DNA of 64,000 nucleotides, taken from NCBI RefSeq assembly GCF_019242955.1, contig NZ_CP066129.1, positions 2,790,001 to 2,854,000 on the forward strand. Direction: 5' to 3'. A model generated the notes under the pieces. That model did no database searches. It was given only the letters and a program-made list of their open reading frames with translations, and was not told where the DNA came from. Source of the stretch: Morganella morganii. GTDB taxonomy: Bacteria; Pseudomonadota; Gammaproteobacteria; Enterobacterales; Enterobacteriaceae. The translations under genes were made by a program, and so were the position numbers. Shown in pieces: positions 45,056 through 52,444 of the stretch; position 1 is the first letter of the stretch; every line of letters begins with the position of its first letter.

Positions 45056-45767
45056 AGCAGAACTCAACACCGGGATCTTCAAACAGAGGCTGAAAACGTT
45101 TTGCCACATTCTCAGGAGAAACTTCACACAAGCAGACCAGCTCATGACCGCAGACATAGTGCGGGTTTTTATGCAGGAAAAACGCGACATCCGGTTTGCT
45201 GCGCTGCGCGTCAGTAACCGTTGCCATTTCACGGCTCAGATAACCGAATGATGACGGACATTCCACCACACCACGTACCGGGTTATAGAGTAAGCCGAAT
45301 TTATCTTTTGCCAGTTCTGCTGCCAGCCGCGCCAGTTCCGGTTCTTTGATATTACCGTTCCGGTGCGGATAGAAAGTCTGTGCCAATGTGCTCATATACC
45401 GGTAAGTGCGCACCCCCTTTACCAGCAGGAACCAGAATACCCGCTCCCCGGGATGTTCGCTGCGCAGAAGCGCAATACGCCGCAGCCAGGCACCGTGCAG
45501 TGTCTGCTGTTTCCAGTGGGCGGGATGCACAATTGTATCGCCGGAATAAACAATCCGGTGTCCGCGGAACGAATAAAACTGCAGAGTACTGAACCCGGCC
45601 ATTTCATCACCCGACATCAGAAACAGCACTTCCTGTTTATGATCGAGATCTGACAAAAACTGAACACCGTCACTGCCGGTGTAATACATAAAATAGAGTG
45701 AGGCCATTTCCTGACGCTGCGCTTGTGTCAGGGTTTTTACAGGCTGAAAAAATGCACGATACGACAC
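45048..45767 (-). CDS. GNAT-like protein of unknown function, first gene of the operon
   Basis: 239 residues, no named family. The sequence EVLFLMSGDEMAGFSTLQFYSFRGHRIVYSGDTIVHPAHWKQQTLHGAWLRRIALL, then ERVFWFLLVKGVRTYRYMSTLAQTFYPHR, gives an alternating strand-helix pattern like N-acyltransferases. The HW..Q..L..AWLRR segment takes the place of the CoA loop. C-terminal cysteines (YVCGHELVCLCEV) are notable. The stop overlaps the GH3 start by eight bases. It leads the nine-gene minus-strand operon. Confidence 0.68.
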   Translation of the reverse strand: MSYRAFFQPVKTLTQAQRQEMASLYFMYYTGSDGVQFLSDLDHKQEVLFLMSGDEMAGFSTLQFYSFRGHRIVYSGDTIVHPAHWKQQTLHGAWLRRIALLRSEHPGERVFWFLLVKGVRTYRYMSTLAQTFYPHRNGNIKEPELARLAAELAKDKFGLLYNPVRGVVECPSSFGYLSREMATVTDAQRSKPDVAFFLHKNPHYVCGHELVCLCEVSPENVAKRFQPLFEDPGVEFCYG

Positions 45768-46235
45768 TCCGCCGTCTCCTCCGGTAGATTTACCCGCACT
45801 GCCGCTTTTCCTTAAGTGGAATACCTATCTTAGCGACCTTCGCATCAGAAACAATCAGCGATGCCTGAATCTTTGTTTAATATCATAAAAAACGTTGCAT
45901 ATGCTGTTTACGTGCCTTTTCCTGCCGGAGCGGGCCGGGTAAATATGGCTGTTCAGGAGCCTGCAACCAGAGTATCCGGGATAATTCTTCTTATTTATAA
46001 AATAATGATAATTTCGGATAATTAAGGTTGTCATTATTTTATTATGCGCCATTCTGCGTCAATCAGACTTACCCCATATTTCGGCAACAGGATTATACCG
46101 TATCATTACCGCATAATTTCCCGGCATCCGTTGTTCAGGGAACACGTCCGGCCTGTAATCAGTGCCGGAGCAGAAGCCACCCGAAGTTCCGTTCTAAAAA
46201 CCGTGACAATCAGTGCGTCACAGAGGGAAACGTTA
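45768..46235. promoter_or_regulatory. Divergent intergenic region feeding the biosynthetic operon and the 46.2-kb gene
   Basis: 468 bases with no convincing gene. It separates the minus-strand biosynthetic operon from a plus-strand gene, so it must hold both promoters. AT-rich stretches occur at 45990-46045 (repeated ataatgataatt / gtcattattttatt). No exact operator could be named. Confidence 0.5.
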
Positions 46236-47660
46236 ATGGAAATAACATCCGATCAGAAGCGGACAATCTGTGCCCTGTTAGCTGAACAGGCCGGACACCA
46301 AATCCGCAGCGCAGAAATCACGGCATTGTGTGATGATGAAACCATCCGCGCCGCCCTGCTCATTCTCAGCAGTCTGGTTGACATTAAATACCGCGAAATA
46401 ACCGTCTCACTGTCTGCAGCCCGGGATGAATATGAGCGCAATAACCCGCAAATGATGATGGGCTGCCCGCTCAGTGACAGTACGCTTTCCGCCCCGGCGG
46501 AAATCCCTGACTCACCTTCGGATACAGATACAAATACTGATACAAATACTGATACCGTTCATTCCGCATTTTTTGCAGCTGAACCGGAACCACTTATTCT
46601 TTCTTCTGATCAGGAAGCACCGGTTATTACGGATGATACCGTTACAGCACCGCAGTCTGCCTCAGAGGAAGAACAAGCCTCCGCAGAGATCGATCGTTTA
46701 TCTTCAATATTTGGTCCGCATGCTTTTCTTACCGCCGAATCCGGCGTTGCTGAACCACTGAATTTTTCTGCTGACGACAATTGCTCTGCCGACGACAATG
46801 TTTTTTCTGACAACAATGTTTTTGCTGACGACAATATTTTTGCCGGCGGCAATGCAGAAAAATCCGTTGCAATGCCTGCTGCTGATAACTCTGATGAAAC
46901 AACAGCATTAGCCGGATCGGTATTCAGCGATACATCCCTCTTCCCGGAACCTGTCACCTTCAGTGATCCGCTGAAGGACGGCAACTGGCTGTTTGACGAC
47001 CTGGACACTGATGAAACAGATACCCCGGTTATCGGTGAACTCCCGGAGCCGGAACAACCTCAGACTGCTGCCGCATCCGCCCCGGTCAGTGAGCCTGTGC
47101 CGAATCACGACTGGTCATTCAATACAGAAAACAATCCGCTGTCAGAGACAGACCCGGAAGAATATCTCTCATCCCCGGCCACAGAACAAAAGCCCTGGGG
47201 ACTGACAGCGCTGTTTGCGGCAGGAAAAAAAGAGAGTCCGCCACCGGCCGCACCGGATACTGAGCGGGAGTCTGCCGGAAATACACCTGTCGCGGAAAAG
47301 GCACCGCCTGAAAATACAGCATCCGGGGCAACGGCCTCCTCTCCCGGACAACCGGCAATCCGCGTCAGTATTGCCCGCGCCCGCTTACTCGAACCTTTCA
47401 GCTCGCCGGTAACCGCAACACTGGAAGACGGCAAAGCGGTCGCGATTCTCGGCATCTATTTCCGGCGCAATATCGGCCTGAGCTTTAATGATAAAACCGG
47501 CAATCTGCACGGTACGCCAACCGAATACGGTGAATTCCCGGTACGCGTCGTCTGGGAACTGGCACCGAAAAAACGATTTTCCTCCGATATCCATTTTACT
47601 GTTGATCCCGGTTCTCATAGTGTCACACCGTCACTGACCATTTCTCCGCCGGTACAGTAA
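46236..47660 (+). CDS. Acidic repeat protein with putative Ig-like C-terminal domain, unknown function
   Basis: 474 residues from the ATG at 46236 (MEITSDQKRTICALLAEQAGH), with a gaggg ribosome site. Residues 1-75 are helical. Residues ~85-390 are acidic, low complexity, with DTNTDTNTDT and a five-fold six-residue repeat. The last ~100 residues (VTATLEDGKAVAILGIYFRRNIGLSFNDKTGNLHGTPTEYGEFPVRVVWEL) match the He_PIG-type putative Ig pattern (F....TG...GTP...G.F.V.V). No signal peptide. It converges on csy4 with the solo CRISPR repeat between. A link to the Csy operon is possible but not shown. Confidence 0.7.
   Translation: MEITSDQKRTICALLAEQAGHQIRSAEITALCDDETIRAALLILSSLVDIKYREITVSLSAARDEYERNNPQMMMGCPLSDSTLSAPAEIPDSPSDTDTNTDTNTDTVHSAFFAAEPEPLILSSDQEAPVITDDTVTAPQSASEEEQASAEIDRLSSIFGPHAFLTAESGVAEPLNFSADDNCSADDNVFSDNNVFADDNIFAGGNAEKSVAMPAADNSDETTALAGSVFSDTSLFPEPVTFSDPLKDGNWLFDDLDTDETDTPVIGELPEPEQPQTAAASAPVSEPVPNHDWSFNTENNPLSETDPEEYLSSPATEQKPWGLTALFAAGKKESPPPAAPDTERESAGNTPVAEKAPPENTASGATASSPGQPAIRVSIARARLLEPFSSPVTATLEDGKAVAILGIYFRRNIGLSFNDKTGNLHGTPTEYGEFPVRVVWELAPKKRFSSDIHFTVDPGSHSVTPSLTISPPVQ
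46764..46853 (+). repeat. Five tandem 18-bp units coding six-residue repeats
   Basis: Five in-frame units of 18 bases encode FSADDN, CSADDN, VFSDNN, VFADDN and IFAGGN. The conserved aat (Asn) closes each unit. Such a tract can change copy number by slippage. Confidence 0.85.
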
Positions 47661-47729
47661 GCGCTGCCGCCCCTGCCTGTCTGAGTGCAGGGGTATTTCC
47701 GGCAGTACATTATTTTTTTATCATAATTA

Positions 47730-47757
47730 TTTCTGAGCTGCCGCCGTGGCAGTAAAC
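47730..47757 (-). CRISPR. Single type I-F CRISPR repeat directly after csy4
   Basis: A 28-base unit, read on the minus strand, opens GTTTACTGCC and closes GGCAGCTCAGAAA. It has the stem CTGCC / GGCAG of I-F repeats and the same length as the P. aeruginosa/E. coli I-F consensus, differing only at positions in the loop and flanks. It starts 4 bases after the csy4 stop, on the same strand, where the array lies in ordinary I-F loci. No second repeat was found at the expected ~60-base spacing, so this is a solo repeat and not an array. Confidence 0.83.
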
Positions 47758-47761
47758 AGCC

Positions 47762-48319
47762 TCAAAAGTGAGGCACTGTTGCAATCACTCCGTTTTCCGT
47801 TTTTTTATGGCTCAGCCCGTAACAGGTAAACGTCCCCTCCGCCGTAAACTCAGCCTCCAGTTTTCTGATGAAAAAAGGAAACGGACGGTGATGGCCTTTA
47901 CCTGACAAAGATTCAGTCCAGATAAACGGCAGTGTTTCCGGAATAAACAACCGCCCGTTCCCCGAACTCTGAAAACGCCGTAACCCTTTTACATGCTCAC
48001 GGACATAACTGACCGGCTGATTTTTTTCCGGAACAGGTAAAATCCGGCTTAACCGGATATAAGGATAAAATGAAGACAACCGGGCAGAAATTGCCGGTAT
48101 TGCCAATGAGTCATAATCCTGTGCCAGCAACCGCAGGCAGTTTCCCGGCGTTTTCGGCTCACGGCAGTAATCCGGAAATGCAATGGCAATGGTGCTGTCC
48201 GTTTTACCGGTTTTATTCTCTGTCAGTACCAGATGAAGCTGTTGCCAGATTTGACGGCGGAGAAATACAACAGATATCAGCGCATCCGGCAGGATAGTAA
48301 TTGTCTGATAAAATCTCAC
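47762..48319 (-). CDS. csy4: Csy4 (Cas6f) CRISPR RNA endonuclease
   Basis: 185 residues, GTG start with a ggaggg site 8 bases ahead. Aligning by eye with P. aeruginosa Csy4, the catalytic residues are all present: His29 (QQLHLVL), Ser137 (matching Ser148 in LPFIWTESLSG) and Tyr167 in FTCYGLS. IAIAFPDY matches GVSFPDL. The arginine-rich helix that grips the repeat stem is shorter (VREHVKGLRRFQSSGNGR). It should cut repeat RNA 3' of the stem. Four bases after csy3; the solo repeat follows. Confidence 0.9.
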   Translation of the reverse strand: MRFYQTITILPDALISVVFLRRQIWQQLHLVLTENKTGKTDSTIAIAFPDYCREPKTPGNCLRLLAQDYDSLAIPAISARLSSFYPYIRLSRILPVPEKNQPVSYVREHVKGLRRFQSSGNGRLFIPETLPFIWTESLSGKGHHRPFPFFIRKLEAEFTAEGTFTCYGLSHKKTENGVIATVPHF

Positions 48320-48323
48320 TCGC

Positions 48324-49343
48324 TTACCCTCCGCAGCCGAAAACCCCGCCGCGGATTAACACTGCCACGACATAATTTTCTTCATGTGCCGGAAGTGTTT
48401 TCCCGCTGACCCATTTTTCAAAAAGTGTATAAAAATCCTGCCCTGATCCCGGCGGACGAAATACTGCCCCCAGATGTGTTACCGCACCAAAAGGATCAGC
48501 GGCAATAACACCTGCCCCGGCTGATAAATCAGAAAAGTCAGGGTACCAGGTATCCACAGAACGCAAAGCATTGCCTATTTTTTGTGAATGCATTCCCGCT
48601 GCTCCGTCAATATTGCAGAGTATCCGGCTTTTTCCGCCCTTTCTTTTATTCACCACAAATTCACAACTGGGATAAACCTCCTGCCCTTTTCCTGTTCTGA
48701 CTCTGGCCGTGATAACCAGTGATAAGGCCCCCTCATCACCGCTCAGTGCTGCGGCAATATGCCCCCCCAGATCTCTGACTGAATTATCTGTCTGTTCAAA
48801 ATGACGAAGACTGTATTTTCCGGCATCAAATATCCATTGCTGCTTTTTTTCCGTACTGCGGTTATCCACAACCACATTAATATGTTCCGCGCCAATCCGG
48901 TTGCGCCACAAAAAACGACCGCAGGCAATGTTATGTGCATACCGCTTTGATGGCTCCCTGCACTGTTCCCTTTTCAGATAATCTCTGATGACGGCCTGAT
49001 AATCCTGACGAAAACATTCATTATTACAGGCGGCCGGAAATGGCAGTCCACCGGTTATTTTCAGTGAAAAACGGAGTATAAGCACATCCTGCTCCGGTCC
49101 GAGCATACAACAATCCATATTTTGAATATTCGGATCATGAATGTCCGGTGAAGATATCCTGCTTTTATCTGTCCCGCGGGATGTCCGGCGGAAAGCACAT
49201 GTCCCGCGTACCGTTCTCGTCTGTATATTCAGCGAAGTAACCGGAGAATCCGGTTGCTGTGATGTTCCGGAAAAAAGGCCATCCGAGGGGCTAAGCTTTT
49301 TTGAGAATGATAAAACGGACGGTATATTACAGATTCCTTTCAT
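48324..49343 (-). CDS. csy3: Csy3 (Cas7f) crRNA-backbone subunit
   Basis: 339 residues, full length against about 342 in P. aeruginosa. Strong family blocks: IPSVLSFSKKLSPSDGLFSGT, RTVRGT, DCCMLGPEQDVLILRFSLKITGGL, ACNNECFRQDY, RYAHNIACGRFLWRNRIGAEHI, GKGQEVYPSCEFV, MHSQKIGNALRSVDTWYP, FGAVTHLGAVFRPPGSGQDFYTL and VVAVLIRGGVFGCG. Six copies form the spine of a normal Csy complex. This subunit shows no sign of decay. Confidence 0.95.
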   Translation of the reverse strand: MKGICNIPSVLSFSKKLSPSDGLFSGTSQQPDSPVTSLNIQTRTVRGTCAFRRTSRGTDKSRISSPDIHDPNIQNMDCCMLGPEQDVLILRFSLKITGGLPFPAACNNECFRQDYQAVIRDYLKREQCREPSKRYAHNIACGRFLWRNRIGAEHINVVVDNRSTEKKQQWIFDAGKYSLRHFEQTDNSVRDLGGHIAAALSGDEGALSLVITARVRTGKGQEVYPSCEFVVNKRKGGKSRILCNIDGAAGMHSQKIGNALRSVDTWYPDFSDLSAGAGVIAADPFGAVTHLGAVFRPPGSGQDFYTLFEKWVSGKTLPAHEENYVVAVLIRGGVFGCGG

Positions 49344-49356
49344 TTATACTTTTCCG

Positions 49357-50175
49357 TTAATGATTTTTCTGCTGACACAGATAAAGATTGTCATCAGGTA
49401 AATAGTGATAACACCACAACATAGCTGAAGGATTCCGTAATTTATCTGTCCGCCGGAACTCACCTAATGTGATAACACTCTCCGCAAAGCGATGCGGTAT
49501 GCCTTCATCCCTGGCATTTTCCGCCGTCCCCGGCGGAGAAAGCCCCTGATAGCCGGTTACCACCGGAATCAGCCCCCTACCGGGAACCGTGATATATTTC
49601 AGTAATGCTGCCATTGCATCCATTCCGCTGTTCATTGCCCTGATCATGACATCCCGTCGTTCCAGTAATGCATATCCGGGAGCTATGCGTTGTCGTAATT
49701 CACACCATCCTTGTTTATTGTCCGGAATAATACCTGTCTCCGGAATACCTGCATCCGTGATATCACCTCCTGCAATTTTCAGTATTCTTATAGCCTCTGA
49801 TACAACCCGGATAAATTCCTTATTTTTCTCTTCTGTATTTTCACCACGGATAAACAATGAAACATTAAGATGACAATATACTTCCTCAATCAATGATGAA
49901 TTTCTGCCTTTTTTATCAGGCGGCTTCCGGTTATTAAGCACGGAATACGCCAATTCACCTGATCCTGCATACAACCGTAAATGACAATCGTGACTGATAA
50001 TACCGGCGCCATTAAACCTGACTGACGGAAATCCCTTTTCTCTCACTTTTCGCTCAAGTGCATGAACAAATCCCAGCCAGGCAGTGACTGCCGGAAAACC
50101 GGCAATCAGTGCACCGGATAAGGCATTCGCATTCTGAATCATTATATTTTTCAGCAGAAGATAATTAATGAACAC
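49357..50175 (-). CDS. csy2: Csy2 (Cas5f) subunit
   Basis: 272 residues from a GTG at 50175 that overlaps the csy1 end, with a ggag site 9 bases ahead. The 58 codons of ORF upstream lie inside csy1 and are rejected. YLLLKNIMIQNANALSGALIAGFPAVTAWLGFVHALERKV and VRFNGAGIISHDCHLRLY are the Csy2 signature. GRGLIPVVTGYQGLSPPG and MLWCYHYLP lie in the C-terminal half. Somewhat shorter than P. aeruginosa Csy2 (about 327). It pairs with Csy1 at the crRNA 5' handle. Confidence 0.92.
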   Translation of the reverse strand: MFINYLLLKNIMIQNANALSGALIAGFPAVTAWLGFVHALERKVREKGFPSVRFNGAGIISHDCHLRLYAGSGELAYSVLNNRKPPDKKGRNSSLIEEVYCHLNVSLFIRGENTEEKNKEFIRVVSEAIRILKIAGGDITDAGIPETGIIPDNKQGWCELRQRIAPGYALLERRDVMIRAMNSGMDAMAALLKYITVPGRGLIPVVTGYQGLSPPGTAENARDEGIPHRFAESVITLGEFRRTDKLRNPSAMLWCYHYLPDDNLYLCQQKNH

Positions 50176-50896
50176 GATAAGGATCTCCGGCACAGACCGT
50201 TCCCGGCGGGATCGACAACAACAAAAAGGCTTTTCCTTGATTGCGTATAGTAAGTGCAGAAATATTTTGTGGTTTACTGCCGCCGATACGAATAACAACA
50301 AGATCGCGGGGAAACACACCGGATATTTCAAGCCGGCGGCGCAGTTCAAATAATAACCCCGACGGTGTCAGAACCGACAACAAATGATAATCCGTTGTGT
50401 TCCCGTCATCCGGTACAGGAAAAAACACCTGCTTTATTTTCGGGCTGGTTACTGTTGTTTTTGTTGCTGATAATATCTGTAAAAAACCAGTGCGTAATGT
50501 CAGATAATCTTCTTTACCCAGGATTTTTATTGCCAGTTCACTTTCTTCACACAGATGAGTCAGTAACGTCTTTCCATCCTGCATCCTCAGCATCAGAAAC
50601 GTGTATATTTTCAGTACCGCCGCATTACCTTCTGCATCCGGCGAAACTTCCGTATTACCGGATCGCAGGAAGCCATCATTTTTCTTTTTTACACCGGTAC
50701 CTGCCAGCACTGAACTTACTTTTTTGTGACGATGTTTACGGGCACCGGGATGCGAGAACGCCAGAGGATGTGTGGTCAGTGACAGCTGTTTTGCACGTTT
50801 CGCCGCATCAGATAACCAGTGCCGGCGGGAAAACCCGGGGGATTCTTTTAAAGCCGGGTATTTTGTAAAAAAAGCAATAATTTCCGGGTCAGGCAT
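50165..50896 (-). CDS. csy1: Csy1 (Cas8f), short form lacking the C-terminal helical domain
   Basis: 243 residues from the ATG at 50896 (MPDPEIIAFFTKYPAL, aaaggat site ahead), against about 434 in P. aeruginosa. The N-terminal region matches: FSRRHWLSDAAKRAKQLSLTTHPL, EGNAAVLKIYTFLML, KIKQVFFPVPDDG, YHLLSVLTPSGLLFELRRR, GGSKPQNISALT, GKAFLLLSIPPG. Residues equivalent to the PAM contacts Asn111, Lys247 and Asn250 are kept (N91, K208, N211). The protein ends just after LSIPPG, so about 170 residues are absent, including the helical bundle known to recruit Cas2/3. First gene of the operon; the frame is clean, so this looks like a designed short form and not decay. Confidence 0.88.
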   Translation of the reverse strand: MPDPEIIAFFTKYPALKESPGFSRRHWLSDAAKRAKQLSLTTHPLAFSHPGARKHRHKKVSSVLAGTGVKKKNDGFLRSGNTEVSPDAEGNAAVLKIYTFLMLRMQDGKTLLTHLCEESELAIKILGKEDYLTLRTGFLQILSATKTTVTSPKIKQVFFPVPDDGNTTDYHLLSVLTPSGLLFELRRRLEISGVFPRDLVVIRIGGSKPQNISALTIRNQGKAFLLLSIPPGTVCAGDPYRVH

Positions 50897-51104
50897 AGAA
50901 TATCCTTTTCTTAAAATAATCAGGTTGATAATAATACTGAAATCTTCATCAGAGATTGAGTCGTACATCATCAATTCACAGGATATTTAATATGTCTCAG
51001 AAAGAATTTTGTCTACAAGCAAAATATAAATTTTGACGTGATAAATTTATTTTTGCGATCCGGATGGAGATTAATAAATAAATCCATCACTAAAAACACA
51101 AAAA

Positions 51105-51131
51105 ACGGCATATCTGAAAAAGAGATGCCGT
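51105..51131 (-). terminator. Terminator of the DUF305 gene
   Basis: ACGGCAT...ATGCCGT stem with an internal CTTTTTCAG-type loop and a T6 run on the minus strand, 17 bases beyond the stop at 51148. The ~200 bases between here and csy1 (50897-51104) are AT-rich and should hold the csy promoter. Confidence 0.78.
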
Positions 51132-51147
51132 AATTATTATTGAATTT

Positions 51148-51516
51148 TTATTTTTTAGCTGGCTTATTATCCTTAAGCCAATTTTGCATCTGCTTTATTT
51201 CCGGATCCTGAGCGGCAATGATATCCTGAGCTAATTTTCGCATTTCCGGGTCTGAACCGTACTTCAGTTCAATCTTTGCCATTTCAACTGCGCCTTTATG
51301 ATGTGCAATCATCCCTTCCGCAAAGGCAATATCCGCATTTTGCTCGGATAATGTTTTTGCCATATCATCATGCATACGCATCATCGAATCACCCAGCTCT
51401 TTCTGTACCGGCGTGGTAACGGCATGCATGTCACCGCTTAATAATACCGGATTCGCTGCAGCACCAAAGGTAATTACACCGGATAACAATGCAGTGAGGA
51501 TAAGTGTTTTTTTCAT
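51148..51516 (-). CDS. Periplasmic DUF305 protein
   Basis: 122 residues. Signal peptide KKTLILTALLSGVITFGAAA, then a four-helix DUF305 domain with the family motif FAEGMIAHHKGAVEMAKIELKYGSDPEMRKLAQDII and paired methionines (DSMMRMHDDMAKT, IKQMQNW). Related proteins such as CopM bind copper or silver in the periplasm. Metal binding here is likely but not shown. Confidence 0.88.
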   Translation of the reverse strand: MKKTLILTALLSGVITFGAAANPVLLSGDMHAVTTPVQKELGDSMMRMHDDMAKTLSEQNADIAFAEGMIAHHKGAVEMAKIELKYGSDPEMRKLAQDIIAAQDPEIKQMQNWLKDNKPAKK

Positions 51517-51663
51517 GATTCATTCCTTATTTAATATTTGGTTGACGGAATTAATCATAAAGGTTGCCCTAAGGGAAAGGTCAATGCGATGAAAATAACT
51601 TTACCATATTTACATTTAATAAAGTTCTCTCCACAATCTCTGAACAATTCAGATAATATTTCA

Positions 51664-51831
51664 TTAATCAGGCATCAATATTAATGCAGGAACTAAAAAG
51701 ATAACAAAAATAATCAAATATCCCAATAATGCACCTGTACGGCTTTTCATTCCCACAAGAGAAGGCTTGATCAGACCCGCAACCGCAGCTACAAGTGCCA
51801 GTCCTGCAATAACCATTAAACCATCTTCCAT
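51664..51831 (-). CDS. Small membrane protein of unknown function
   Basis: 55 residues from the ATG at 51831, chosen for its ggaggg ribosome site; a 15-codon extension is unlikely. It has two hydrophobic helices, MVIAGLALVAAVAGLI and GALLGYLIIFVIFLVPALIL, joined by KPSLVGMKSRT. The same layout (helix, I-K-P-x-x-V-x-M-x-x-R, helix) begins the 257-residue protein at 17210. Function unknown. Confidence 0.72.
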   Translation of the reverse strand: MEDGLMVIAGLALVAAVAGLIKPSLVGMKSRTGALLGYLIIFVIFLVPALILMPD

Positions 51832-52018
51832 ACACCCTCCGTTTACCTTTCCTGCAGGTAATTCTGCGTATGACATTGAACCTTGCTCTTAAGGTAAAGT
51901 AAAGTTCTTAAAAATCACAACATTCTGATGTCAGAACAAGAAGATGGCAGTAAAAAGAACCGAGCGGAAAACACAAAAAGAAAACCGGGCATTCTCTCCC
52001 GGTATCATTATGCTGCAG

Positions 52019-52444
52019 TTATTCTTCGTTCAGCTCTTCAATAACAGTTTCCGGTGAATTTTTCCATTTACTATCAGTTAATTGCTGTTCCCGACGCTCT
52101 TTTTTATCCAGCCAGTTTATGACATATCTGGCACTATGCTGGGAGACAAAACCACAGTTATCACAAATAAGACGATAATAGTAATGATTTATACTGTCAG
52201 CCGGGATACCCGGAGTATGATAATAGAAAGTGACAAATGTCTGTGGTGGTTTGCTATCCAGTTTGTCCTGTGCTGTCGTATAGTGTGTTTCATCGATAAT
52301 TTGTCTGCCATTATGCCCGCACATAAGACACGTGGTTTTGACTTTTTTATCATTCAGATAATGAAAAAATTCAGGACCTGTTACTGTTTTCAGGCGTTCC
52401 ACGAACTCCAGGATCTGAACATTATTCGGTGATATGTTATCCAT
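52019..52444 (-). CDS. Zinc-ribbon-like protein of unknown function
   Basis: 141 residues from MDNISPNNVQILEFVERLKTV, start chosen for the agaggt site. Two CxxC pairs, TTCLMCGHNGRQII and LICDNCGFVSQHSARYVINWL, probably bind one zinc ion. The sequence resembles small phage- or accessory-encoded zinc-ribbon proteins, but no family is named. AT-rich, alone on its strand. Confidence 0.65.
   Translation of the reverse strand: MDNISPNNVQILEFVERLKTVTGPEFFHYLNDKKVKTTCLMCGHNGRQIIDETHYTTAQDKLDSKPPQTFVTFYYHTPGIPADSINHYYYRLICDNCGFVSQHSARYVINWLDKKERREQQLTDSKWKNSPETVIEELNEE

Noticed and set aside
32318..45767. Hopanoid or ladderane biosynthesis
   Set aside because: No squalene-hopene cyclase, acyl carrier protein, ketosynthase or phytoene-desaturase-like gene is present; only the radical SAM type is shared.
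46020..46050. gtcattattttattat as the target of the solo-repeat guide
   Set aside because: Partial A/T-rich match, outside the seed and without a CC PAM; chance is likely.
46520..46560. ATAC-rich tandem repeat (gatacaaatact) as a possible CRISPR or iteron
   Set aside because: It is in frame within the 46.2-kb gene, encodes DTNTDTNTDT and has no spacers.
49589..50868. Plus-strand ORFs opposite csy2 and csy1
   Set aside because: No homology pattern, and the minus-strand Csy genes account for the sequence.
50990..51005. CTCAGAAAG upstream of csy1 as a second CRISPR repeat
   Set aside because: Only the last eight or nine bases match; the CTGCC/GGCAG stem is absent.
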